This document shows, one piece after another, positions 17,165 to 26,346 of a DNA stretch of 64,000 nucleotides. Under the pieces are notes generated by a model, which worked only from the letters and a program-made list of their open reading frames with translations, was not told where the DNA came from and did not search any database. Source of the stretch: Marinifilum sp. D737 (lineage in GTDB: Bacteria > Bacteroidota > Bacteroidia > Bacteroidales > Marinifilaceae); contig NZ_JANQCD010000011.1 of the NCBI RefSeq assembly GCF_026672275.1, positions 62,001-126,000 of the forward strand, in the 5' to 3' direction. Within the stretch, counting starts at the first letter, position 1. Each line of letters begins with the position of its first letter. The position numbers were made by a program, and so were the translations under genes.

Positions 17165-17350
17165 CCATAACCCAGGCAGGTCTTCTGGCTTGTTCCGGTT
17201 TTCAACTCCTTCCCATCCCGAAGTATCGGAACAGTGGAACACTTGTTAAAAACACAGATTCACAAACGAATCGAAACTTACAGCTGCGGGGACAGCTCCT
17301 GCTTTAAACAGGATTCCCTATTATTCTCCTGTCGGAGAACCTGAATTGCA
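17165..17350 (-). ncRNA. Cobalamin (B12) riboswitch, apparently orphan
   Basis: Read on the minus strand, all conserved blocks appear in order: TAATAGGGAATCC; GGAGCTGTCCCCGCAGCTGTAA; GTTCCACTG; CGGGATGGGAAGG; and the B12 box AGCCAGAAGACCTGCC (about 17174-17189). A TTCTCC/GGAGAA helix lies at the 5' side (about 17338-17319). In Bacteroidota this riboswitch usually precedes btuB-type receptors or cobamide genes. Here only a doubtful 45-codon ORF and an intrinsic terminator follow, and the next gene downstream is the convergent DNABII gene. The RNA may be a relic or a B12-responsive small RNA. Confidence 0.93.
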
Positions 17351-17474
17351 GTACAATTTTAGAAAAAATTACTTGATCTTGCAACAGATTTTAAATCTGA
17401 TTTTTATACAACCTTGACCTTATATTCCACAGGCATTTTACTTTTAAAAATATTGAGAGATCACTTTTTATTTT

Positions 17475-17558
17475 TAACCACGAATTTCAACAATTACTCT
17501 AATTTTTAGTTCCGCTATGCGGAACAATTTGTGTTAATTGGTGTAATCTGTGGTTTTT
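17475..17558. repeat. Long imperfect hairpin (REP/MITE-like)
   Basis: The left arm (AACCACGAATTTCAACAATTA...) and the right arm, read in reverse complement (AACCACAGATTACACCAATTA...), match over about 35 bases. They meet at a perfect hairpin GTTCCGC-TAT-GCGGAAC. Similar ACCACAGATTACAC... hairpins are, from memory, dispersed in many Bacteroidota genomes. It lies just after the PBP1A stop and may also end that transcript. Confidence 0.6.
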
Positions 17559-17591
17559 ATTTTTGCTTAAAGTCAATTTCCCTGTTCTATT

Positions 17592-20006
17592 CTAAAAGAA
17601 ATCTTCATCATCAAAATCCTCAGAGGTGCTGTTCGAATTATCATTGCTCACAGCTTCACAATCCAGGTTGATATTAACACCTCGAGGTTTTTCGAAATCT
17701 CCTTGCTTCATACCCAAAGATTTATCGGCATATACTTTTTGCATGTACAATCCCCAAATTGGAAGTGCCATATTTGCTCCCTGTCCTAATCTAATTCCTT
17801 CAAAGCGAATTGCTCTATCTTCGGCACCAACCCAAACTCCTGAAACCAACTCGGGGGTAATTCCCATAAACCAACCATCGGAGTGGTTTTGTGTTGTTCC
17901 GGTTTTTCCACCAATTGGATTGTATAAATGATATTTAAATCTTAGTCTTCTACCAGTTCCTTCTCGAACAACACCCTGTAACAAATTAGCCATTAGGTAT
18001 GCAGTTCTTTCATTCATTACCTCGGTTTTTTGTGGAACCGACTGAGCTAATAAGTTGCCTTTGCTATCCTCAATCTTGGTAATAAAACGAGGTTTAATGT
18101 ACACCCCTTTATTGGCAAAGGAACCATAAGCACCAACCATTTCGTAAACCGAGATATCAGAAGTTCCCAAATAGATAGAAGGCACCGCCTCAATTTTGCT
18201 GACTACTCCCATTTTACGCGCCATTGAAACCACGGCTTCCGGATTGGTCTGTTTCAACACCCATCCGGAAATGTTATTTACCGAATGAGCCAATCCCCAT
18301 TTTAGGGTTACCATTTCACCACTATGAGCTTCCGTCGAGTTTCTGGATGTCCAGGGTGTACCATCAGGCAAAATAAAAGTTTGTGGGATATTTGGCACCT
18401 TATCGCAAGGTGTTAAACCTTCCTGCATGGCCAAGGTATATAAAAATGGCTTGATTGTAGAGCCCACCTGGCGTTTACCAAGCGTAACCATATCGTACAT
18501 GAAGTGCTTGTAGTTTGGACCACCAACATAAGCTCTTACCTCGCCGGTTTGTGGCACCATCGACATAAAACCTGCACGTAAAAATCCTTTGTAATACAAC
18601 ATGGAATCCATTGGCGAAATGATGGTATCGCGCTCCCCTTTCCATGTAAATATTTTCATTTTAACAGGCTTTTTAAAATTTTCTTTGATCTGCTCAAAAG
18701 ACAATCCTTTCTTTTTCAGAACACGGTGTCTTTCACTTCTGCGAATCGAAAGATCCATCTGATGTTCGAAGGCTTCATCACTCAAATCATCAGAAAAAGG
18801 TGGGTTTCTATGATGCTCCTTTTCCCTGTCGAATCCTTTCTGCAAATCAAGTCCCAAGTGCTCCTCTACAGCTTGCTCGGCATACTTCTGCATTCTGGAA
18901 TCAAGAGTAGTGTATATCTTCAAACCATCCTTATATATATTGTATGCAGTACCATCAGCTTTCTGATTTTTATTACACCAGCCATAGAAAGGATTGATTT
19001 CCCATTCCAAAGAATCTTGCTTGAATTTTTGCATGTTCCAGGAAGGATAATTTTTTCTTTCCGGCTTATTGGCAGTAAGAGACATTCTCAAATACTCTCT
19101 GAAATAAGGAGCCATTCCTCTTTTGTGATCCACTTTTTGGTAATCGATTCCCAATGGCAATTGTTTCAATGAATCGGCAAGTTGGTTTTCCAAATACCCA
19201 TACTTCACCATTTGCGAAAGAACCGTATTGCGTCGTCCTTTGGTAAGCTCTGGTCTTCTAAGTGGATTGTAGTACGACGAATTCTTTGCCATACCCACCA
19301 ACATGGCAGCTTGTTCCAACTTTAATGAATCAGGAGTTGTATTAAAATATACATTTGCCGCCGATTTAATACCAACAGCCAGATTCAGGAAATCATACTT
19401 GTTAAAATACATTGTCATGATTTCTTCTTTGGTATAACTTCTTTCCAGCTTAACGGCAATTACCCACTCTCTAAATTTTCTAAAAACAATACTCAATTTG
19501 TTTTTAAACTCCTCGCGAGGGAAAAGCATTTTAGCCAACTGCTGAGAAATGGTACTACCACCACCTGCACTACTATCACCAGTTAACAATCCTTTAAAAA
19601 CACGTCCCAATCCTCGAAGGTCGATTCCCGAGTGACTTTCGAACCTCACATCCTCTGTCGCAATTAGTGCATCAATCAAGTATGGCGAAAGCTCATCATG
19701 ATCAATAAACGAACGGTTTTGGAAATAAAACTTTCCTAACAATTCTCCATCTACAGTATAAACTTCGGTAGCCAAACTACTTTTAGGATTCTCCAACTCT
19801 TCAAATGTTGGCATAAATCCGAAAGTACCATTGGACACTCCTGCAAAAAACAAAACAACGCATACAAGTCCTACAATAAAGATCGACCAAAATATTAGCA
19901 ATGGCTTTTTGTAAGTCTTAATTTTCGACTGGTTGCTTACCTCTTCATTTCCAGGATTCAATTCTGCATTAGGATCTATTTCCATATTTGGATTGATTTC
20001 AGACAT
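17592..20006 (-). CDS. Bifunctional penicillin-binding protein 1A (GT51 transglycosylase/transpeptidase)
   Basis: 804 residues. It polymerises and cross-links peptidoglycan. One membrane helix lies at about 33-58. The GT51 domain has ATEDVRFESHSGID (catalytic Glu), GGSTISQQLAKMLFP and the RKFREWVIAVKLER block. The transpeptidase domain has GSTIKPFLY (SxxK nucleophile), SVNN (SxN) and GKTGTTQNHSDGWF (KTG). The C-terminal tail is acidic (SEDFDDEDFF). It is monocistronic on the minus strand; no standard terminator follows, only the long imperfect hairpin. Confidence 0.96.
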   Translation of the reverse strand: MSEINPNMEIDPNAELNPGNEEVSNQSKIKTYKKPLLIFWSIFIVGLVCVVLFFAGVSNGTFGFMPTFEELENPKSSLATEVYTVDGELLGKFYFQNRSFIDHDELSPYLIDALIATEDVRFESHSGIDLRGLGRVFKGLLTGDSSAGGGSTISQQLAKMLFPREEFKNKLSIVFRKFREWVIAVKLERSYTKEEIMTMYFNKYDFLNLAVGIKSAANVYFNTTPDSLKLEQAAMLVGMAKNSSYYNPLRRPELTKGRRNTVLSQMVKYGYLENQLADSLKQLPLGIDYQKVDHKRGMAPYFREYLRMSLTANKPERKNYPSWNMQKFKQDSLEWEINPFYGWCNKNQKADGTAYNIYKDGLKIYTTLDSRMQKYAEQAVEEHLGLDLQKGFDREKEHHRNPPFSDDLSDEAFEHQMDLSIRRSERHRVLKKKGLSFEQIKENFKKPVKMKIFTWKGERDTIISPMDSMLYYKGFLRAGFMSMVPQTGEVRAYVGGPNYKHFMYDMVTLGKRQVGSTIKPFLYTLAMQEGLTPCDKVPNIPQTFILPDGTPWTSRNSTEAHSGEMVTLKWGLAHSVNNISGWVLKQTNPEAVVSMARKMGVVSKIEAVPSIYLGTSDISVYEMVGAYGSFANKGVYIKPRFITKIEDSKGNLLAQSVPQKTEVMNERTAYLMANLLQGVVREGTGRRLRFKYHLYNPIGGKTGTTQNHSDGWFMGITPELVSGVWVGAEDRAIRFEGIRLGQGANMALPIWGLYMQKVYADKSLGMKQGDFEKPRGVNINLDCEAVSNDNSNSTSEDFDDEDFF

Positions 20007-20135
20007 ACTACGGTATTTTTTATGAGCTGTAAAAATAGCAAATTAAATTCTAACATATAAGACGTATTTTTCGGCATTTTATTGGATTTTTGAACTACAT
20101 TATAATAAGGTAATATCAAAATAATTACAACAAAA

Positions 20136-20168
20136 TTTTGAACTTAGGTACCTTATTGTTTTACTTTG
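20136..20168 (+). promoter_or_regulatory. Candidate topA promoter
   Basis: TTTTG at 20136-20140 and TACTTTG at 20162-20168 are 21 bp apart, close to the Bacteroidota -33/-7 pattern (the -7 box is one base short of TAnnTTTG). The implied start near 20175 precedes the ATG at 20210 but not the ATG at 20138, supporting the shorter topA. Confidence 0.4.
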
Positions 20169-20209
20169 CAAAAAATTTTAACCTAAACTTCCCAAAGAAC
20201 AGATTCGAG

Positions 20210-22633
20210 ATGGTAGAGAATTTAGTAATAGTTGAGTCCCCTGCAAAAGCAAAAACAATCGAGAAATTTTTAGGCAAAGATTTCTTGGTTAAGTCTAGTT
20301 TTGGGCATATTCGGGATTTGGAAAAAAAGGATTTTGGGATTGATATCAAAAACAATTTCACACCTAAATATATTGTATCTACTGACAAGAAGAAGGTAGT
20401 TACCGAATTAAAGAAACTTGCAAAGGAAGCCAAAACGGTTTGGATCGCATCCGATGAAGACCGCGAAGGAGAAGCTATTGCATGGCACTTGTTTGAAGTG
20501 TTGAAATTGAAAAAAGAGAACACCAAACGAATTGTTTTTCATGAAATTACCAAGCCTGCAATTCTAAAAGCAATCGAAAATCCTCGCGATATTGATGATA
20601 ATCTTGTTAATGCACAGCAAGCAAGAAGAATCTTAGATCGTTTGGTAGGTTTTGAGATTTCGCCAGTATTGTGGAAAAAAGTAAAACCTCAACTTTCGGC
20701 AGGTCGTGTACAGTCAGTAGCTGTTCGACTTTTGGTTGAAAGAGAAAGAGATATTATTGCATTTACACCTGAAGCTTATTACAAAGTAGTAGCTAACTTC
20801 TTTATTACGGAAGAGAATGGAACTCAGAAAACTTTAAAAGCTGAGTATCCAAAGCGTTTCGCTACAAAAGAAGAAGTTCTTCGCTTCTTAGAAAGTTGTA
20901 AAAATGCAGAATATAAGGTTAGCGATATTGAGAAGAAACCGTCAACTCGTAAGCCTGCAGCTCCTTTTACTACTTCAACCTTACAACAGGAAGCAAGTAG
21001 AAAATTAGGATTTTCGGTAGCACAAACCATGGCCGTTGCCCAGCGTTTGTACGAAGCCGGTAATATCACATATATGAGAACCGACTCGGTAAACCTTGCT
21101 GATACTGCATTGGCTGCAGCTAAAGAGGAAATTACCAAGCGTCATGGCGAAGAGTATGTGAAAATCAGAAAATATCAAACCAAAAATAAAGGTGCACAAG
21201 AAGCTCACGAGGCCATCCGTCCTACCTATTTAAATAAAGAGGTTATTTCTGGTGAATCAAATGAGATTCGTTTGTACAATTTGATTTGGAAAAGAACGAT
21301 TGCTTCTCAGATGAGTGATGCAAAATTGGAGAAAACCAATATTAAAATTGCTGCATCAACCAATGGCGAAGAATTTATCGCTACCGGAGAAATGATCAAA
21401 TTCGATGGTTTCCTAAAAGTATACATGGAATCTACCGATGATGAGAATGGAAAACAGGAGGAAACTTTATTACCAACGGTAAAAGTTAACGATCCTGTTA
21501 CAGAAGATTTCTTGAATGCAACTCAGAACTTCACCTATCGTCCTCCAAGATTTACCGAAGCTAGTTTGGTGAAAAAGTTGGAAGAACTGGGAATTGGTCG
21601 TCCATCTACTTATGCTCCAACCATTACTACCGTTCAAAATCGTGGATATGTAGTAAAAGAATCGAGAGATGGTGTTGAGAGAAAGTATGAGGTAATTAAC
21701 CTGAAGGAAAACAACATTTCTGAGGAAGTAAAAACACAGATCACTGGTGCAGAGAAAAGAAAACTTTTCCCAACTGATATAGGAATGGTGGTAACCGATT
21801 TCTTGAATGAGCACTTCCCGAATGTAATGAATTACAACTTTACTGCAGATGTAGAGAAAGAATTCGATGATATTGCTTTGGGTAAGTTGATTTGGCATGA
21901 AATGATTGGAAAGTTCTACAACCCTTTCCACGAAAATGTAGAGAAGACACTTGAACACTCAGAAAGATCAACTGGTGAAAGAATTTTAGGTGAAGATCCT
22001 AAAACAGGCAAGGTGATTTTGGTTCGAATCGGAAGATATGGTCCTATGGCTCAATTGGGAGAAACTCCAGAAGATAAAGAAGCTGAAGCTCCTAAATTTG
22101 CAAGCTTACGACCAGGACAACATTTGGAAACCATTACCCTTGAAGAAGCCATTGATTTATTTAAACTTCCGAGAGATCTTGGTTTGTACGAAGATAAAAA
22201 AGTAGTTGTGGCCATTGGACGATTTGGTCCATACGTGCGTCACGATGGTAAATTCGCATCTCTTAAAAAGGATATCGATGATCCTATGGAGATCGATCTT
22301 CCAAGAGCTATTGAATTAATTGAAGAAAAGAGAAAGAAGGATAGAGAAAAATTCATCAAAGCTTTCGATGAAGATCCTGATTTACAAATATTAAATGGTC
22401 GTTGGGGGCCTTACATTTCATACAAAAAAGAGAATTTCCGATTAGCAAAAGATATCGAAGATCCTAAAGTCTTAAGCTTTGAAGATTGTATGAAAATTAT
22501 AAAAGAAGGTCCTAAAAAGAAAACCACAAAAAAAGCAGCGAGCAAGAAGACGACTGCCAAAAAAACTGTGACCAAAAAGAAAACTACAACGACGAAGAAA
22601 AAAACTACAACTGCCCAAAAGGCAAAAAAGTAA
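20210..22633 (+). CDS. topA: DNA topoisomerase I
   Basis: 807 residues from the ATG at 20210, which places LVIVESPAKAKTIEKFLG (Toprim) at the N-terminus as in the family. An ATG at 20138 adds 24 unrelated residues. This type IA enzyme relaxes negative supercoils. It shows DEDREGEAIAWHL (metal-binding Asps), the LSAGRVQSVAVRLLVERE segment and the active-site Tyr in ITYMRTDSVNL, followed by the IGRPSTYAPTI block. Instead of Cys4 zinc fingers, the C-terminal region has glycine/tryptophan repeats (GRFGPYVRHDG, GRWGPYISYK). It ends in a Lys/Thr-rich tail of about 40 residues that probably binds DNA. Confidence 0.96.
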   Translation: MVENLVIVESPAKAKTIEKFLGKDFLVKSSFGHIRDLEKKDFGIDIKNNFTPKYIVSTDKKKVVTELKKLAKEAKTVWIASDEDREGEAIAWHLFEVLKLKKENTKRIVFHEITKPAILKAIENPRDIDDNLVNAQQARRILDRLVGFEISPVLWKKVKPQLSAGRVQSVAVRLLVERERDIIAFTPEAYYKVVANFFITEENGTQKTLKAEYPKRFATKEEVLRFLESCKNAEYKVSDIEKKPSTRKPAAPFTTSTLQQEASRKLGFSVAQTMAVAQRLYEAGNITYMRTDSVNLADTALAAAKEEITKRHGEEYVKIRKYQTKNKGAQEAHEAIRPTYLNKEVISGESNEIRLYNLIWKRTIASQMSDAKLEKTNIKIAASTNGEEFIATGEMIKFDGFLKVYMESTDDENGKQEETLLPTVKVNDPVTEDFLNATQNFTYRPPRFTEASLVKKLEELGIGRPSTYAPTITTVQNRGYVVKESRDGVERKYEVINLKENNISEEVKTQITGAEKRKLFPTDIGMVVTDFLNEHFPNVMNYNFTADVEKEFDDIALGKLIWHEMIGKFYNPFHENVEKTLEHSERSTGERILGEDPKTGKVILVRIGRYGPMAQLGETPEDKEAEAPKFASLRPGQHLETITLEEAIDLFKLPRDLGLYEDKKVVVAIGRFGPYVRHDGKFASLKKDIDDPMEIDLPRAIELIEEKRKKDREKFIKAFDEDPDLQILNGRWGPYISYKKENFRLAKDIEDPKVLSFEDCMKIIKEGPKKKTTKKAASKKTTAKKTVTKKKTTTTKKKTTTAQKAKK

Positions 22634-23008
22634 ATTTCTAAAAAAAATAATCAGGGCTGTTCTAATCAACGAACAGCCCTTTTTTATTACTATTCTAGAA
22701 ACTCCTCCCTTTAAATACGCCTACTATATTGTTAAGCTTAAATTAAAAACTTAAAAATAAATTAACAAAATAATAAAATCATCGTAAATAAAGATTACGT
22801 AATTCACATACGTCGATCAGATTTATAATGAGTTATACATTTCATTTGTTTAATTTAATATTTCAACAGCGAAATATTTTTCAAAAATAGACATCTGAAA
22901 ATTGTTGATAAAAGCACTTGAACCTCTGATAAAACTTGTAAGGAAGATTTATTTTTATTTACTTTACTCCTCACAGTTTTTGAAGTTTACTGAACTATAT
23001 AAAGTTGC
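22634..23008. other. Intergenic region before the T9SS locus
   Basis: After the topA terminator come about 320 bp of very AT-rich DNA. It should carry the promoter for the five-gene secretion locus. I see no clear -33/-7 pair at a sensible distance: the TTTTTG...TAAAGTTG pair at 22977-23007 would start inside the coding region. Confidence 0.4.
22653..22685 (+). terminator. topA terminator
   Basis: A 10-bp perfect stem AGGGCTGTTC/GAACAGCCCT (22653-22662 with 22671-22680), 8-nt loop and T tract. Confidence 0.92.
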
Positions 23009-23941
23009 ATGAAAAGAACATTTTTCGTCATAATATTTATTTGTTGTACTCTGATTTTAAGAGCACAACAGGACCCTCAGTTCAGTCAAAATATGTTTAA
23101 TATCCTTTCTGTAAATCCTGCATATGCGGGTGCCGAGAAGGATATTGTGGTCTCAGCAATTAATCGACAACAATGGGTTGGCTTCGAAAATGCGCCAGTT
23201 ACAACGGTTGTAAACCTTAGTACTCCTGTTCGTTTTGGTGGCAGAACTCATGGTTTAGGATTAAGTATTGTTAGAGACGAATTGGGTTTTGAAAAAAACA
23301 CAGGTTTTAGACTAAGTTATTCCTATGAGAAAAAGCTTAGCACAGGTTCTTTGTACTTTGGAGCAAGTCTCGGATTGCAAAACAATGCATTAAAAGGAGA
23401 ATGGTTTGTTCCCGAAGGAGATGACTATGTTTCAGCTCAAGATGATTTAGGAGAAGGAACAATTGATGAAGGTAAAATGGTTTTCGATCCTGGATTGGGA
23501 ATTTTTTACCAAACACATAACTTTTATGCCGGAGTTTCCGTATTGCATGTCACGGAGCCTTCTGTTGCGTATAATGAATCGGTAGAAACCTATTTGGCAA
23601 GACATTATTATGCAACTGCCGGATATACCATAAAGCTTGATGAAAGCTGGGAAATTATGCCATCTGTATTTTATAAAACGGATGCTGTTGTTTCTCAAAT
23701 TGATATAAACAGTTTAATACGATACAATAAAAAGATTTGGGGAGGCGTTTCATATAGAGTCGATGATGCAATTGTTGGAATGGTAGGTGTATTATTCAAC
23801 AATGGAATTCAAGTTGGATATGCATACGATATTTCAACATCGAAAATTGCAAAAGCATCTCACGAGTTTCTGTTAACGTACAGATTCAACACTAAATTGG
23901 AAAGCCGAAATCAAAAATATAAGAGTATTCGATTTTTATAA
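23009..23941 (+). CDS. PorP/SprF family type IX secretion outer-membrane protein
   Basis: 310 residues with a signal peptide (about 1-19, ending LRAQ). The mature start QQDPQFSQNMFNILSVNPAYAG is the hallmark of the PorP/SprF family. The rest is a predicted beta-barrel rich in Gly/aromatic strands (LGLSIVRDELGFEKN, SYSYEKKL, FDPGLGIFYQTHNFY). These proteins are tied to T9SS function and, as PorP-like partners, to anchoring secreted adhesins. Lying 46 bp before gldK in the order P-K-L-M-N, it corresponds to porP of Porphyromonas gingivalis. Confidence 0.92.
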   Translation: MKRTFFVIIFICCTLILRAQQDPQFSQNMFNILSVNPAYAGAEKDIVVSAINRQQWVGFENAPVTTVVNLSTPVRFGGRTHGLGLSIVRDELGFEKNTGFRLSYSYEKKLSTGSLYFGASLGLQNNALKGEWFVPEGDDYVSAQDDLGEGTIDEGKMVFDPGLGIFYQTHNFYAGVSVLHVTEPSVAYNESVETYLARHYYATAGYTIKLDESWEIMPSVFYKTDAVVSQIDINSLIRYNKKIWGGVSYRVDDAIVGMVGVLFNNGIQVGYAYDISTSKIAKASHEFLLTYRFNTKLESRNQKYKSIRFL

Positions 23942-23987
23942 CAAAATATTAAAAATCTGTGCTTTTAGCACAATTTACAAAACCACT

Positions 23988-25322
23988 ATGAATAAACTAC
24001 TTACAACACTAGGTGTAATTGTTTTATTGTTCTTATCATCGTGTGGAAGCCGCACAGGAAATGGAGAACTTGTTGGTGTCGGTCAAAGAGGAAAATGGTT
24101 TGAGCCGAAACCTTATGGTATGGTAGAAATTCCGAGAGGAAGTTTTACCATGGGGCCAAACGACCAGGACGTAGCTTGGGCACTGAACGCGACAACAAAA
24201 ACTGTTTCTGTTGAATCATTTTGGATGGACGAAACAGAAATTACCAATAATGAATACCGTCAGTTCGTATACTGGGTACGCGACTCTATTGCTCGTCAGT
24301 TATTAGGACAGCAATTTGAAGAGTTCCTAATTGCAGAAGACGATAACGGTAATCCTATCGATCCTCCTTTTATTAACTGGGACGAAAGATTAGATTGGAA
24401 TGATGAAGAGTACGTTGAAATTCTTGAAGAAATGTACCTTCCTGAACACGAAAGATTTTTCCGCAACAAAGAAATTGATACCAGAAAACTGAAATATCAG
24501 TACGAATGGGTTGACCTTCAACAAGCGGCTAAAAAATCGAACCGTTACAATTACGAAACGGGCGAGTACGAAGGTATGGTAGATGACTACAAAGGTGGTA
24601 GAAAACAAATTGAAGACAGATCTTCTTTCATCATGAAAGAAGCATTAAATATTTACCCGGATACGCTGTGCTGGATTCAAGATTTTACTTATTCATATAA
24701 TGATCCTTGGACCAAGCAATATTTTTGGCATCCAGGATATGATGATTATCCAGTAGTTGGTGTATCATGGAAACAAGCAACGGCTTTCTCTATTTGGAGA
24801 ACACGTTTCCACAACTCAGCTCTAAAAGCTGAAGGAGATTATCCAGTTCAGGACTACCGCTTACCAACCGAATCGGAATGGGAGTATGCAGCGCGTGGTG
24901 GAATTGCACAAAACATGTACCCATGGGGTGGTAATTACACCAGAAACGATCAAGGTTGTTTCTTGGCAAACTTCAAGCCTTTGCGTGGTAATTATGTAGA
25001 CGATGGTGGTTTGGTTACTCTTCCTGTTGGAAGCTACGAACCTAACGAATATGGTCTATACGATATGGCAGGTAATGTTGCAGAATGGACATCCGGAGCT
25101 TACGATGAATCAGCCTATTCTTTTACACACGATATGAATCCGAATTATGAATACAATGCACTTCCTGATGATCCTCCAGCATTGAAGAGAAAAGTGATTA
25201 GAGGTGGATCCTGGAAAGACATTGGATATTACATGCAATGCGCAACCAGAACATACGAATATCAGGATACTGCAAAATCGTATATCGGTTTCCGCTGTGT
25301 AAGAACTCATTTAGGTAGATAA
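23988..25322 (+). CDS. gldK: GldK/PorK, type IX secretion ring lipoprotein
   Basis: 444 residues. The lipobox LFLSSCGS puts the lipidated Cys at residue 19. The protein is a formylglycine-generating-enzyme/SUMF1-fold member (VEIPRGSFTMGPNDQD, SFWMDETEITNNEYRQFV, YRLPTESEWEYAARGG, GLYDMAGNVAEWTSGAY, VIRGGSWKD...GFRCVRTH). The FGE fold is used structurally: GldK and GldN form the large periplasmic ring under the outer membrane. It is second in the porP-gldKLMN locus. Confidence 0.96.
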   Translation: MNKLLTTLGVIVLLFLSSCGSRTGNGELVGVGQRGKWFEPKPYGMVEIPRGSFTMGPNDQDVAWALNATTKTVSVESFWMDETEITNNEYRQFVYWVRDSIARQLLGQQFEEFLIAEDDNGNPIDPPFINWDERLDWNDEEYVEILEEMYLPEHERFFRNKEIDTRKLKYQYEWVDLQQAAKKSNRYNYETGEYEGMVDDYKGGRKQIEDRSSFIMKEALNIYPDTLCWIQDFTYSYNDPWTKQYFWHPGYDDYPVVGVSWKQATAFSIWRTRFHNSALKAEGDYPVQDYRLPTESEWEYAARGGIAQNMYPWGGNYTRNDQGCFLANFKPLRGNYVDDGGLVTLPVGSYEPNEYGLYDMAGNVAEWTSGAYDESAYSFTHDMNPNYEYNALPDDPPALKRKVIRGGSWKDIGYYMQCATRTYEYQDTAKSYIGFRCVRTHLGR

Positions 25323-25368
25323 TCTACTCATTAACTATTTATTTTTAGACCTATTCAATAAATCCGAC

Positions 25369-26322
25369 ATGAATATTACAGAACTGGTACAATCTCCGAG
25401 ATGGAAAAAATTTATGGGCTACGTGTATGGTTGGGGAGCTTCCGTCGTACTAATTGGTGCCTTGTTTAAAATTATGCATTACCCTTATGCAGGCTTACTT
25501 TTATCAGTAGGTATGTCTGTTGAGGCAATTATTTTCTTCTTTTCAGCATTTGAACCACCACACGAACAACCAGATTGGAGTTTGGTATATCCTGAGCTAA
25601 TTGGTTTGGAACCACGCGAACAAATGGTAAAAGGTGGCGGCGTTCAAGTTGAAGGCTTGGAACAGTTGCAACAATTACTTGAAAAAATTAGTGTTGAGCC
25701 AGATAAATTGTCACACCTAAGTCAAGGTTTAGCCAAGCTTACCAATGCTGCTGATAATTTGTCAAATCTTTCGGATGCTGCTACAGCTACTGATGGATAC
25801 ATTCAAACCATGCAAAAAGCTTCAGAATCTGTTGGCGAGTTTTCGGGTAAATATGCCGATAGCACACAACAACTTTCTGATTCTGCAAATCAACTAAGTA
25901 CTTCCTACCAAAATGCAGCTTCTTCTGTTGAAAATTCAGGAAAAGAATTTGCGGATAAAGTAAACGAGTCAGGTAATAACCTATTGAGTTCATATCAGAA
26001 AATCGATCAATCCTTACAGAATGACTTTGGTAAAATTTCTGAGAACAGTGGCAATTTCAATACCTCTATGGAGGCAATGAATAATAATCTTTCATCGTTG
26101 AATGCGATTTACGAATTGCAATTAAAGCAAGGTAATCAGCAGATGGAAAATGCCAAAAATGTACATCAGGATTTAGATAAGGTACTTCAAACTCTTACTG
26201 CAACATTAGAGAATGCACAAACTTATCGCAAAGAAACTGAACAATTGAATCAAAATCTATCTGCATTAAATACCATTTATGGTAACATGTTAAGTGCAAT
26301 GGATCATTCAAAAAAGAACTAG
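25369..26322 (+). CDS. gldL: GldL/PorL, type IX secretion inner-membrane motor subunit
   Basis: 317 residues. Two N-terminal membrane helices (about 16-37, GYVYGWGASVVLIGALFKIM, and 40-60, YPYAGLLLSVGMSVEAIIFFF) end with the conserved FSAFEPPHEQPDWSLVYPEL. GldL and GldM form the proton-driven rotary motor; the helix-1 region carries the key charged or polar residues. The remaining ~230 residues form a long Ser/Asn/Gln-rich cytoplasmic coiled coil, making the protein longer than Flavobacterium GldL and similar to Porphyromonas PorL. Confidence 0.95.
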   Translation: MNITELVQSPRWKKFMGYVYGWGASVVLIGALFKIMHYPYAGLLLSVGMSVEAIIFFFSAFEPPHEQPDWSLVYPELIGLEPREQMVKGGGVQVEGLEQLQQLLEKISVEPDKLSHLSQGLAKLTNAADNLSNLSDAATATDGYIQTMQKASESVGEFSGKYADSTQQLSDSANQLSTSYQNAASSVENSGKEFADKVNESGNNLLSSYQKIDQSLQNDFGKISENSGNFNTSMEAMNNNLSSLNAIYELQLKQGNQQMENAKNVHQDLDKVLQTLTATLENAQTYRKETEQLNQNLSALNTIYGNMLSAMDHSKKN

Positions 26323-26346
26323 TATTAACAATCAAGCTAAGCTGAA

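Noticed and set aside
16793-17242. 149-codon minus ORF crossing the riboswitch and DNABII gene
   Set aside because: It runs through the B12 box, the terminator and the antisense of a real gene, and so is fortuitous.
22977-23007. TTTTTG-N17-TAAAGTTG as promoter of the T9SS locus
   Set aside because: The -7 box would end 2 bp before the ATG, placing the transcript start inside the coding sequence.
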